Origin: Bedellia somnulentella
Lineage: Eukaryota > Arthropoda > Insecta > Lepidoptera > Bedelliidae
Assembly: GCA_963576735.1 (NCBI GenBank)
Contig: OY755177.1
Location: forward strand, 11,284,001 to 11,348,000
Reading direction: 5' to 3'
DNA length: 64,000 nt
The first letter of the stretch is position 1. Every line of letters begins with the position of its first letter. Made by a program: the position numbers and the translations under genes. This document shows positions 33,186 through 42,587 of the stretch, one piece after another. Under the pieces are notes generated by a model. It searched no databases, was not told where the DNA came from, and worked only from the letters and a program-made list of their open reading frames with translations.

Positions 33186-33531
33186 TTTTAAGTTTTGATT
33201 TGTCAATATCCCGGTAGTTAAGCTTCGCTGTGTTGCGCTGATGAAAATCAACAAATCGGCGATATAAAACCCCGACAGGCCAAAAATCATCACTTAAAAA
33301 TTGGTCAACCTTACATTTAGGTACAAAAATTTTGAATGCATTGTATTCCTTTATCGTTTTCATATTCATTTTCTCCAAATTAATGTCCAAATCCGTCTTA
33401 CTAGAAATGTACCTTTTTATATCCAATTCAGTGGTTTCTTTTGACACATTATAAATATAAATCGGAACCTTCACATCGGCTGCTTTAAAGTTGGAATTAA
33501 TATCTACAATTGATTTTCCACTCTTTCCCAA
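33169..33531 (-). CDS. LINE ORF1, C-terminal part (120 codons)
   Basis: VPIYIYNVSKETTELDIKRY then INLEKMNMKTIKEYNAFKIF and FWPVGVLYRRFVDF form an RRM-like nucleic-acid-binding domain of the kind that ends ORF1 proteins of insect LINEs. The upstream part is missing, through the 5' truncation at 33576. It overlaps the ORF2 start by 17 bp, an arrangement that suggests reinitiation or frameshifted translation in the intact element. Confidence 0.7.
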   Translation of the reverse strand: MGKSGKSIVDINSNFKAADVKVPIYIYNVSKETTELDIKRYISSKTDLDINLEKMNMKTIKEYNAFKIFVPKCKVDQFLSDDFWPVGVLYRRFVDFHQRNTAKLNYRDIDKSKLKNGRDN

Positions 33532-34251
33532 AAATCAATTTCTCAATCTCCTTTTTTGCACTAGTATAAACCCATCGTAATGATACTACCAGTGTCACTA
33601 CCAAAAGAGTTTGTGAACGAGCAGATATCATTTGTCGTATTAGCAGTTATTCAAATTTGGTTCTGCTTGTTTGCTTGCTTTATGTGTATGAGCTTTGAAC
33701 CACTGTGTCCGATACTCATATTACATTGTTATGGAAAATTAAAACTTATAAGGCACAGACTGATGAGTCTTCACTCAGAGTTAGGGCCTGAGACTACAAA
33801 TGACACGCTATTAAAAGATGCGATAATATTACTTCAAAAAGTGCAAACGTAAGCATAATGTCCACGAAATTAATAATTAAAATGTGTTTTAGAGCATTAC
33901 AAAATAAATTAATTATTTCAAAACTGTTTAACAACTCAATAAAATTTTTGGTGCTCAGTATGAAATTAATCTGAAAGCAACCACAATAGAAATGCCGTTT
34001 CTATTCATTCGAATTATTGTTGTAAGTATACAAATAAACTTGCTCTTTCTCTACATAGAGATCTAATTTTTTTTATTGTATGTATTTAATTGTAGGGTTT
34101 GAGAAGCAAAGAAGTCGATTTAGAGCTTATATCCCTTTTATTCGGATGTACAGTAATAAACTCATTGAAGAAGCAAGTCAAAATATCACCAACTATTTCA
34201 AACAGCAATTTTCTTTGTTTTTAGTTTTGTTTCAACAAATCAAAGATCCTC

Positions 34252-34448
34252 CAAATAAAGGTAGCCAGAGTTTTGGTATTGGAAATTCCTCAGCCACTTT
34301 TAGAAGTAGATTGAGGAGAAGATGGTAAAAATTAAGTATGACGAGACTCCAAACACATCGCCAAACAACCACTTATAAAGCCCATGACCCTTAGTTGCCT
34401 CAGATGCTGGAAGAAATTGGGTAGTGTTATTCTTAGCGGATACTATTA
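34252..34448 (-). mobile_element. Old SINE-C-like copy in OR-A1 intron 3
   Basis: Diverged: GGTAGCCAGAG, GAAATTCCTCAGCCACTTTT, GGAGAAGATGG and CACATCGCC are all recognisable. The same insertion at the same intron position occurs in OR-A2 (44325-44535), so it predates the duplication. Confidence 0.75.
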
Positions 34449-34914
34449 AACCAATTTTATTAAATTTCCTTACTATAATACTAAAACAATGGGTGAGCTA
34501 CTAAAACTACTAGTCAGAGGCAGTCAGATTCGCCATGTATGACTGTGGTTGGGAGACCTGTATGGGAGCTCAAGATAGAAAACTACTTGTAGTGATGATG
34601 ATTGCTTCTCTGAGACCACTTGGCATTAAGAGGGTCTTTGGAACTGTATGCTTGGAAGCCTTTGGTGAGGTGGGATATATATTTTTATTGTAAACTGGCT
34701 TTTTTCCCGCGACTACGTCCGCGTGGACTACATTTTTTGCATCCGGTTTACATCCAAAATACCAAAACAACATCTTAACTTCTGTTTTTTTTATTTATAT
34801 TCCTGTGGACGTTGTAATAGATATAAAGAACATTGAGACTTTGAAGTGATTATTGGGCGATGCAGTTGGAGACCCATTTGACTACTTATTCCCCATTCAA
34901 TTTCCATACATACA

Positions 34915-35740
34915 TACATACATATACTCACGGCTGTATTTCCCTAGAAGGGGTAGCCAGAGCTAAAGAATTATAAATTCCGCAGCCACTTTTGGAAATT
35001 GAGTGGGGAAAAGATGGTAAAAATAAAGGTTTTTGGTGATGGGTCTGTGGGAGTCATGTTAGAGCGCACACAACTGCGGACTCACTCCCACATAGCAGCG
35101 TCTCACTCATATTCCTACATCGCGGAGTGTAAATGTTTTTCGAGTTAAGCATAGATACAAATTATAAGTTGGTACAGAGCAGGGTGTACTGGCCAGTATA
35201 TCTTTGCTGTTTCCACAGTGGTGGCCCCTCGATAAATACACGAAACGATAAAAACATTTATTATTATTATTATAAGAACACACGCTTCTTTCTTCTACAT
35301 TTCTCGATCTACCCGCAACTTCTATTCCTCGCTTACCTTACCACACCATTCATTCAGCAGAGCATCTACAGGCATGCAATCTCCGGCCTCACTGCTCACA
35401 CTGAATGTGGTAATTGGTAATAGGTACCTCCTATTACCCTAGGAGGGGAGTACTGTGGGAGTCATGTTGGAGCGCACACTACTGCGGACTCACTCGCACA
35501 TAGCAGCGTCTCACTCATATTCCTACATCGTGGAGTGTAAATGTTTTTCGAGTTAAGCATAGATACAAATTATAAGTTGGTACACAGCAGGGTGTACTGG
35601 CCAGTATATCTTTGCTGTTTCCACAGGTCTCCAACCGCATTGCCCAAAAATCCAATAAAAAGCCCCTATACCCTTAGTCGCCTCTTACGACAACCGTGGG
35701 TAGAAAAGGGTAGCAACATTCTAAGCCGGCACTACACGGC
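34915..35740 (-). mobile_element. SINE-C copy split by a TRIM
   Basis: Outer parts 34915-35045 and 35626-35740 join into one ordinary SINE-C when the TRIM and one GGTC copy are left out (...GATGGGTC|TCCAACC...). Confidence 0.9.
35046..35625. mobile_element. TRIM-like miniature LTR retroelement (580 bp)
   Basis: Two 172-bp direct repeats (35046-35217 and 35454-35625) begin TGTGGGAGTCATGTT and end TTTCCACA, giving TG...CA. They differ at about five positions (about 97% identical). The 236-bp interior has no coding potential; it begins GTGGTGGCCCCTCG, a possible tRNA primer site, and ends AGGAGGGGAGTAC, a purine-rich tract just before the second repeat. A 4-bp duplication GGTC flanks it (35042-35045 and 35626-35629), and the empty site is known from other SINE-C copies. 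Plus orientation is suggested by the purine tract. Proteins for movement must come from another LTR element. Confidence 0.92.
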
Positions 35741-35820
35741 ATAAGTTCCAAAAGTGGATAAAGAATTACTATCTCTGTAGCTGTGGCTACCCTTTGTTGG
35801 GATTAATGGCCGCTGCCTTG

Positions 35821-36076
35821 CTGTGTAGTGTCGGCTTAGAATAGCACTACCACATTTCTTCCGGTGGGTGTTCGTAAGAGGCGACTAACGGTTTGGGGCT
35901 TTTAAGGGATTTTTGGGCGATGCGGTTGGAGACCTATCACCAACATCCTTTATTTTACCATCTTTTCCCCACTAAACTTTCCAAAAGTGGCTGAGGAATT
36001 TCTTAATCCCTAGCTCTGGCTACCCCTACCCCTTTAAGGGATTTATAGCCGTGAGTATATGTATGTATGTATGTAT
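35821..36076 (+). mobile_element. SINE-C copy inside the Helitron
   Basis: CTGTGTAGTGTCGGCTTAG to (TATG)n. ATGGCCG occurs on both sides (35806 and 36074), a possible target duplication. Confidence 0.85.
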
Positions 36077-36710
36077 GGCCGTTAGTATATACTCATGATT
36101 GATTGATGGATGGATTTCATATATTCCTTTTTGTAGTTGTTATATCAGTCAATCGCATCAAGTTTCAAATTTCTAGATACAGTATATTTATAGATCAAAA
36201 ATCTGTATACTGTATTTCAATCCCTTAGGGGGTGAGTTACAAACAACCTTTTTAATTGTTCATAAGAATCATGAAACAAACCATTTTGTATCAAGTTCCT
36301 ATGTTCAAAAATAAGAATATCTTTAGTAAGTATGGATAGCAGTTTGGCGACCCGGTTATACACTGACTGTTGGTGATGTGTGAGAGATTGCGGCCAATCA
36401 ATCGGTACTAAATTAAAATTGAGAGAAGTGCTATTATTTACTAACTATGCATTCTGAGGCTTAAACAGAGAATTAATTTATGCGTAAGTATAGCACTATA
36501 TATCTATGAGAATATTAGTTTAAAAATAGTAAATAAAAATTTATTAACATATTCTCAAACCTACCAAATAAATACGCAAAATTCATATAACATAGTTTCA
36601 ATTATCTTTATTCATACATATTTGCATAGTTGAATGTGAAAGAGAAGGAATAGTGCTTCCTATTATTCTCAGCTTACACAAAAGCAAAAAAAAAATCGCA
36701 AAAAGATTGC

Positions 36711-36787
36711 GATGCCCGACATCGAACCAGGGTCTTCCGTTCGATTAGTATTAACCGAACGGTATACCGCTACGCCACGAAGACGTT
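36711..36787 (-). repeat. tRNA-like sequence
   Basis: Minus strand: A box GTGGCGTAGCGGTATACC, an anticodon-arm-like GTTCGGTTAATACTAATCG and B box GGTTCGATGTC. Acceptor ends do not pair well and an A-rich stretch follows. SINE head or tRNA pseudogene. Confidence 0.55.
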
Positions 36788-36851
36788 AGTGTTGGCTTCA
36801 AAATTTTGATAAGCTATATATCTATTAGTCATACTATTGACAAACATTTAA

Positions 36852-37098
36852 ATACATACATACATATACTCACGGCTATAAATCCCATGAAGGGGTAGCC
36901 AGAGCTTAGGAATTAGAAATTCCTTATCCACTTTTGGAAGTTGCTTGGGGAAAAGATGGTAAAATAAAGGTTGTTGGTGATGGGTCTCCAACCGCATCGC
37001 CCAAAAATCCCTTAAAAGCCCCAATACCGTTAGTCGCCTCTTACGTACACCCACCGGAAGAAATGGGGTAGTGTTATTCTAAGCCGACACTACACAGC
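36852..37098 (-). mobile_element. SINE-C copy in OR-A1 intron 4
   Basis: (CATA)n, ATACTCACGGCTATAAATCC to GCCGACACTACACAGC. Full-length-like. Confidence 0.87.
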
Positions 37099-37119
37099 AA
37101 TTCATTAAATGGACATTTA

Positions 37120-37505
37120 TTTTGATGAAAATGGATGAAACCCTTATTTTTTTCAAAAACACTATTAATGAAGAGTCTGATAAAGTCGGTCGATGAAAAA
37201 ATTTATCGTGTAAATATGGGGAACCATATAAAAGTTATGTTTTTTTATGCTCCTGTGGGAACCCTTTCGAAATCCTGGATAAATTATATCCTATATTTTG
37301 GCCAGGTGTATAACCAACATTCATGCTAAATTTGATCAAGATCGGTCCGGTAGAATTAACGTGATGAACGGACATACAGACAGACAGACAGACATTTTTT
37401 TCAAAAATAGCAAATTTGGCTTCAGTATCGAAAATAAAACATATTCCACCGGTTTTTATTTTTTTTTCTTCAATATACAGTTTTGACCTCGTTACAGTCT
37501 TATTA
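37120..37505 (+). mobile_element. Helitron-like repeat 3' part (E2 type)
   Basis: GGGAACCCTTTCGAAATCC, GACATACAGACAGACAGACA, TTCAGTATCGAAAATAAA and ending CTTATTATAGTATAGACT. Shares its layout, including the CAGACAGA run, with 42090-42390 and more distantly with the E elements. Confidence 0.6.
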
Positions 37506-37514
37506 TAGTATAGA

Positions 37515-37582
37515 CTTACTTATTTATACTCACGCCCATTATTCCCATTGGGGTAGGCAGAGACTATCGATTGCCACTTAGT
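37515..37582 (-). repeat. RTE-like LINE 3' end scrap
   Basis: TACTCACGCCCATTATTCCC and GGGGTAGGCAGAGACTATCG match the last bases of the 2211 element. Confidence 0.75.
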
Positions 37583-38002
37583 ATGTATTATCCATTAAAA
37601 TGGCATTTATGATTAACTTATGAATAACATACGCTATACAGCTTAGAAGAAAATTTGTAAGTTCTGATTTTATTTAATTAATGATGATAACATATAAGTC
37701 TCGTATACAAAACCCTTTAAAATGGAGAAATTAAAAACATACAAAATAAATGAGTCAGAATTTGATATGTATTTATTTAGACCAAAGCTACATTAATTTA
37801 TTAATATTTTTCTACCTTTTTTAGGTCTGCAATCAAGCATATGCATTATTTAATTAGATAAACGTTTCTGAATAACATACCTAATATTTTATCCAACAAG
37901 ATTTGTTGAACATAAGAATGCACGCAGACTTCAAGCCATTATTTAGTCAATTCTAATAGCTTGCCGCTATTTCAACCACGCTCTATAAATGATTTTTAAG
38001 AT

Positions 38003-38246
38003 TTGATAGTTAGAAAAAAAACAAGCGAGATTATGAAATTTGATGCACTTTTTATTGCAAAAATGTGGTTTATAGAGAAAAAACCAAAAAAGAGGAACAA
38101 AGCAACAAAACATTTGACTTGTGGAAAATTGTATGATATAATCAAAAAGTGAATGAATTGGAATGCGAATCCTGGTCAACCACGTAACTTTCGCTGAGTT
38201 TGCACATTCATTCCATTAGTCGTGACAAACATGAGTTTGTTCGTAT
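38003..38246 (+). pseudogene. Odorant receptor fragment OR-B1
   Basis: Follows OR-A1 as OR-B2 follows OR-A2. The frame from TTG at 38003 (ATG in B2) reads KFDALFIAKMWFIEKKPKKR and HLTCGKLYDIIKK, then a stop at 38147, then MNWNANPGQPRNFR and a TGA. The N-P-G-x-P-R region aligns with the N-terminal part of OR-A (LGLNKNNCHP). No intron lies between R-N and F-R, unlike B2. It is cut at 38247 by an E element. Confidence 0.6.
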
Positions 38247-38782
38247 AGGTCAATTCTGTACTTGAAATATATTTTCAGAATAACTATCAGGGGGTGATTA
38301 GGGATCGATACTGATGCCAAAAATGCAATCAGTAAAATTTTTGTCTTCTGTCTGTCTGTCTGTCGGTTTGTATGTTTCTTATGGAAACCAAAGCTACTCG
38401 ACGGATTTTAACGAAACTCGGAACAATTATTTTTCATTCTCCTGGGCTGGTCATTGTATACTTTTCAGCAGAGTAGTGAAGGGGAATTTTGGGAAAACGG
38501 GAGAAGTTACTCCGTTTTATAAGCTTCCGTCGCGTGTGCAGCCTTAATGGTTAAAGTCACATAGAAATCACGTATTACGGAAATATTTTACATAAAGTTG
38601 TCTAAAAAATATTCCGCAATAGCAACTGTCTATCTTTTATGGTTGACTCACAATAACACGTGTAACTCCTTATAGCTTAACAGTTTGAAGCATTCTCATT
38701 TTATTTGTGTACTCTTACGTTTATAATACTCTCAGTCCTCCCTTATTTAAAAAAGGTTGATTTTAATACCTATTCAATAAAA
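38247..38782 (-). mobile_element. E element (Helitron-like), 3' half
   Basis: Reverse complement of about 52835-53370: GGTCAATTCTGTACTTGAAA, TCTGTCTGTCTGTCTGTCGG, CCTGGGCTGGTCATTGTATA. It ends at TCAATAAAA where SINE-C begins. Confidence 0.85.
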
Positions 38783-39016
38783 ACCGTGTAGTGCCGGCTT
38801 AGAATGCGCTACCCTTTTCTACCCACGGGTGTCGTAAGAGGCGACTAAGGGCTTTTTATTGGATTTTTGGGCGATGCGGTTGGAGACCCTTTACCAAAAT
38901 CTTTATTTTACAGCCTTTTCCCCACTCAACTTCCAAAAGTGGCTGAGGAATTTATAATTCTTTGGCTCTGGCTACCCCTTCTAGGGAATTATAGCCGTGA
39001 GAATATGTATGTATGG
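38783..39016 (+). mobile_element. SINE-C copy at an inversion breakpoint
   Basis: CCGTGTAGTGCCGGCTTAG to GCCGTGAGAATATGTATG. It lies between the two oppositely oriented halves of the E element. Confidence 0.87.
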
Positions 39017-39102
39017 ATTTGGTTTATGTCGCGTGCGACTATTATTTTTCATGTATAATTTTGGTGTTTCTATACCGATTTCTATGATTCTTTTTTTATT
39101 GA
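39017..39102 (+). repeat. Inverted slice of the E element
   Basis: GATTTGGTTTATGTCGCG to GATTCTTTTTTTATTGA matches 52744-52838 in plus orientation, whereas the adjoining half (38247-38782) is minus. Its last bases, TTTTATTGA, are the inverse of TCAATAAAA at 38774-38782. Confidence 0.85.
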
Positions 39103-39131
39103 CATACATACATACATATTCTCACGGCTAC

Positions 39132-40360
39132 AATAAAAATAAAAATAAAATAAAATAAATAAAATAATCATTTATTTCAAAATAAAAAGATAAATCTTTG
39201 TTTTTTGAACGTCAAATTTTAACTTAATACTAAGTTTACTTCGGATTCGGAAGGTGTTTTGTTGAGAGAAGAACCCGTAAGAAACTCGTCAACACACATC
39301 TTTTTCTACGTCCATTACAATTTTGGTGTTAGCCCGGAAACATCCTGCACAGAGCCCTGATGACACCAAGCCACTTCATCATTAATGTAATCATTGACAT
39401 TGTAATAGGCTTTCGAACTATGATTTCTTTTAACTGCTGCTTTGAATTTTGTTTCTGATAAATTTAAAATGTCCTCAGGTATTTTATTATACATTTTTAC
39501 ACATAACCCCATGAAAGATGTATTTACTTTTGACAATCTGTATTTTGGTACTGATATTTTATTGTTGTCTCTCAGGTTTCGAATATGTCTGTCACAATTT
39601 TTCACAAAAGAGGCCTGATTCTTTCTTACATACATAATATTTTCATAAATATATTGACATGGCAGCGTCATTATATTTATTGTTTTAAACAATTCCCTCA
39701 GGGAATCTCGGGATCTCAAATTGTATATAGCTCTTATTGTTCTCTTTTGGAGAATAAATATGGAACCAACATCAGCTGCTCTGCCCCAAAGTAAAATACC
39801 GTAAGACATTACACTATGAAAATAGCTGTAATAAACTAAACGAGCTGTCTGTACATCTGTCAAATGTCTTATTTTTCTAACGGCATATGCAGCACTACTT
39901 AGCCTGCCAGCTAGTGAGCTAATGTGGGGTCCCCATTGGAGCTTGGAGTCCAGAGTTATCCCTAAGAAAACTGTGTCATCCGAAAATACTAACTTTTCAT
40001 TTTTTAAAATTATTTCGTTATCAAAGCACCTAACATTAGGTAATACAAATTTAATGCATTTGGTTTTTTTACCATTCAGTACAAGATTATTGGAAGCAAA
40101 CCATGTTTGAATCTGTGAAACCGTGTTATTCACCTCGTCAATATTCTGATTATTTCTTTCAACGTCAAATACTAAAGAAGTATCATCAGCAAATAACACT
40201 ATCTCGGACATTTTCTCGAGCATGAACGGCAAATCATTAATATAAACTAAAAATAAAAATGGGCCCAAAATAGAACCCTGCGGAACAGCCATTTTTATAT
40301 GAGTTCCAGGTGATATCGCATTATTGATTTGCACTTTCTGTATCCGATCCGAAAAGTAAG
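39132..40360 (-). mobile_element. LINE (CR1/jockey-like), 5'-truncated, inside a SINE
   Basis: RT C-terminal half plus 3' UTR (CTTCGGATTCGGAAGGTG, also at 47660) and an A/T-rich tail. It is inserted in the SINE-C fragment 39103-40377. A related older copy is at 54640-54975. Confidence 0.85.
39315..40360 (-). CDS. LINE reverse transcriptase, C-terminal half (about 348 codons)
   Basis: Uninterrupted frame: SYFSDRIQKVQINNAISPGT, MAVPQGSILGPFLFLVYIND, VLFADDTSLVFD (catalytic F-A-D-D), LVLNGKKTKCIKF, DDTVFLGITLDSKLQWGPHI, YYSYFHSVMSYGILLWGRAA, LQKRTIRAIYNL. This is the palm/thumb and C-terminal region of a CR1/jockey-like insect LINE. The N-terminal RT and endonuclease are absent through truncation. 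The intact frame means a recent insertion. Confidence 0.88.
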
Positions 40361-40377
40361 ATTCCCTAGAAGGGGTA

Positions 40378-40830
40378 TGTTGTGTGTGGCACAAGAAGCT
40401 TGAAAGCAGAGTGAATGCAGTAGAAATAAGATCCCTCAGAAAAGTTTGTAATGTAAGATTATGTGATCGTGTGAGGAATGGTATGATTCGCGAAAGGTGT
40501 GGTGTAAAAGATGATATTGTAAGAAAGATAGAAAAAGAAATGTTGAGATGGTTTGCGCATATAGAGGATAGATGGAAGTAAATTGGTGAAAGAGATCTAT
40601 AGAGCCAATGTGGAAGATAATGTTAATAGAGAACGACCTTGGCTGACACATTTGGATCAAATAGGAAATGTGCTCAAAAAGGCAGGTGTCTGAAGAATAA
40701 AAGAGCATGTATGAAACGATTGATGGATATGAACGAAGCCAGAGAGATTTGCCAGGATCGTATTGATAGTCTCTGCGAACCCTAATGTGAACTAACGGCG
40801 TAAAGATATGTATTTATGTATGTATTTTAT
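40378..40830 (+). mobile_element. RTE-like LINE 3' fragment
   Basis: Plus-strand equivalent of 2211-2690: KKLESRVNAVEIRSLRKVCN, RERCGVKDDIVRKIEKEMLR, RWFAHIEDRW, then a frameshift and the AACGGCGTAAAGATATG end. It abuts a truncated, oppositely oriented SINE-C. Confidence 0.88.
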
Positions 40831-40859
40831 GAAATTTTAAGTTTACAGCTGTATATTTT

Positions 40860-41235
40860 TACACGACATGATAGTCCAATGGGTAGAACACCCGCCCGAA
40901 AACAGAAGGGCGTGAGTTCCAATCCTGGGTCGGGCCTACACCAATTTGTCTTTTCTAAAGTCATATGTGTGGTTAATTTATCATAGTTGTTAACGGTAAG
41001 GGAAAACATCGTGAGGAAACCCACATAACTAAGTTGTACTTAGTCATGTCATGTGACAGTGTGTTCGTACAAAACGGCGATAGGCCTGCCCCCTATCACG
41101 TGAGTACACTGTCTAAGCAAAACGTGGGTACCTTCTCTGGACACTAGATGGCGCTGCCATGTGAGTTCAGAAGTATTGGTACCTCTGCCAACCCCTTCTG
41201 GGATTAACGGCGTGAACGTTTATGTTATATGTTAT
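40860..41235 (+). mobile_element. SINE-T copy (tRNA head, RTE-like tail)
   Basis: A box GATAGTCCAATGGGTAGAAC, B box GAGTTCCAATCC, a body with AACATCGTGAGGAAACCCAC and GTGAGTACACTGTC, and a tail CTCTGCCAACCCC ... GGGATTAACGGCGTGAACG then (GTTATAT)n. The tail resembles the RTE-like LINE end. Second copy at 43557. Confidence 0.85.
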
Positions 41236-42089
41236 GTTTATATTTTTAATATTAATAATTATAAAATTAGAAGTTACTATGGCCATTTTGTTTTTTTTAC
41301 CACACCTAATAAATTAAATATAAAATTGGGTGCAATCTATAGCTTGAAGTAATTCTTTTATATTTGCTAATCTTACGCGCGGTCACCTATCACGCCTACA
41401 TTGACGCGTATACTGATAGGTCACTCGCACAGCTAAGGGCGACGTGCGCTCGTAGATTGCAAGATCTAGAAACTCTATAATATATAAATGAAAACGTTTA
41501 TTCCCTGCCTTAGCTATTTGTAAGAGTAGAAGACATAACTGTGATGAAAACGCACCCCTATCCACCCAAAAAATAACTTAAAGCCACTTTTAAGCCATTA
41601 AATTAAAATCAAGTATCCGAATCCGAATTAGAGAGCCCTTGAATTGACTGTAACACCAAAGACAAAATATGTTAATTAAAAATTTATGAAAGGTTTTATT
41701 TTTCAAGATTAAAAGATTATGGAAAAATATAAATCTAGTTAAGGTTTATAACTTCCTCTTTTATTCAATTATTTATTTTAAACTGGGGTATACATTTATT
41801 TTTAACGTTGAAAGGAAAATTATTCCACGTCACCAAAAAACCTCGGAAAGAGATAGGATAATGCTATTTCATGCCAACACAGATCACAAAAGAAGGCAAA
41901 AAAGGGTGTCACACCTTTGGGGTTCGAATCCCAATCTGTTACTTAATTAGCCGGAACTCAACCATTAAGCCAAGTGAGTAGTTACTAAACTTTTCAATGT
42001 TCTAGTAGTGTTACCGTTGACCAACAATCAGAATATATTATTTTGAAGAAAATAGTAAAGAGCCTGATGAGGTTATTGTATCAAAAAAA
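41236..42089. other. No gene recognised; one tRNA-like stretch
   Basis: 41895-41985 on the minus strand has TTGGCTTAATGGTTGAG (A box) and GGGATTCGAACCCC (B box), a likely SINE head. The rest is AT-rich without recognised content. Confidence 0.45.
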
Positions 42090-42390
42090 AATTATGTAAT
42101 ATGTGTAGCCATATGTGAGACATGGATTTCTGACGCTTCTGTAGTAACCCTTGCGAAATCCGGAATACGTAATATTATATATTGTGCAAAAGCTACTTTC
42201 ACGCCAAATTTGATTAAGATCCGTCCAGTATATTTATGTGATGCGCAGACATACAGACAGACATTTTTATTTCCAAAAGAAGATAATTCGGCTTCAGTAT
42301 CGAAAATAAATCTTATTTCACCGGTTTTTAAAACATAAATTCAATGCACAGTTTTAAACCTAGTACAGGTATAGAAGATACATAAATACA
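42090..42390 (+). mobile_element. Helitron-like repeat 3' part (E2 type)
   Basis: CAGACATACAGACAGACATT, GGCTTCAGTATCGAAAATAAA, TTTCACCGGTTTTTA and a CTAGTACAGGTATAG end. Same type as 37120-37505. It ends just upstream of the OR-A2 promoter region. Confidence 0.6.
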
Positions 42391-42406
42391 TTTACAGCAC
42401 GTGTAA

Positions 42407-42587
42407 CGTCACAAACATCGAAATGTTTCACATGTCAGCTTTACGTACGTAATCACTGTGAATCCTCGAAACCGGCTTTTATGCTTGTCAATACACACCT
42501 AAACAGCACTTTCAATTCGCAGAAGAAAATGGCAGTTCGACATTTCTATGCTATGATATTTTTTGAAATAACTCATTCACCTTAACG
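42407..42587 (+). promoter_or_regulatory. Upstream region of OR-A2
   Basis: Conserved with 29464-29644. The start codon context is AACGATGG (A at -3, G at +4), favourable for translation. An ATG at about 42530 opens a short frame that stops before 42588. Confidence 0.5.

Larger units (their letters stand above)
30142..33576 (-). mobile_element. LINE insertion in OR-A1 exon 1, (TTGAA)n tail, 5-bp target duplication
   Basis: 3435 bp between direct repeats GTAAT at 30137-30141 and 33577-33581; the uninterrupted site is visible in OR-A2 at 43080 (TTGGTAATGATACTACC). On the minus strand it carries the end of ORF1, a complete ORF2 with a single stop, an AT-rich 3' UTR and a tail of (TTGAA)n rather than poly(A). 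Microsatellite tails occur in CR1/L2-like groups, which also suits the RT. The 5' end is truncated inside ORF1. Confidence 0.95.
34692..36672 (+). mobile_element. Non-autonomous Helitron copy containing two SINEs and a TRIM
   Basis: Starts AACTGGCTTTTTTCCCGCGA, continues CGTCCGCGTGGACTAC and matches 55787-56475 block by block (34692-34914, 35741-35820, 36077-36672). Later insertions break it: SINE-C at 34915-35740, itself split by a TRIM, and SINE-C at 35821-36076. Located in OR-A1 intron 4. Confidence 0.8.
29645..37875 (+). pseudogene. Odorant receptor pseudogene OR-A1 (five exons, many lesions)
   Basis: Parallel to the intact OR-A2 at 42588. Exons: 29645-30141 plus 33582-33848 (split by a LINE), 33922-34021, 34096-34162, 34514-34669 and 37825-37875. 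Lesions seen against A2: the start ATG is ACG (29645-29647); a 3.4-kb LINE sits in exon 1; the exon 2 acceptor AG is AA (33920-33921); a TAA stands in exon 2 (33929-33931); exon 3 lacks 28 bp, which removes the Cys-Tyr-Tyr motif and shifts the frame; its donor is GC; exon 5 has a TAG. Exon 4 still reads AMYDCGWETCMGAQDRKLL. Intron 4 grew to 3.2 kb by Helitron, SINE and TRIM insertions. Seven-transmembrane 7tm_6 family; no function expected. Confidence 0.93.
39103..40377 (-). mobile_element. SINE-C fragment split by a LINE
   Basis: 39103-39131 (CATACATACATACATATTCT, CACGGCTAC) and 40361-40377 (ATTCCCTAGAAGGGGTA) join as the 3' end of a minus-strand SINE-C. The remainder is missing at the junction with the RTE fragment at 40378. 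Confidence 0.8.
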
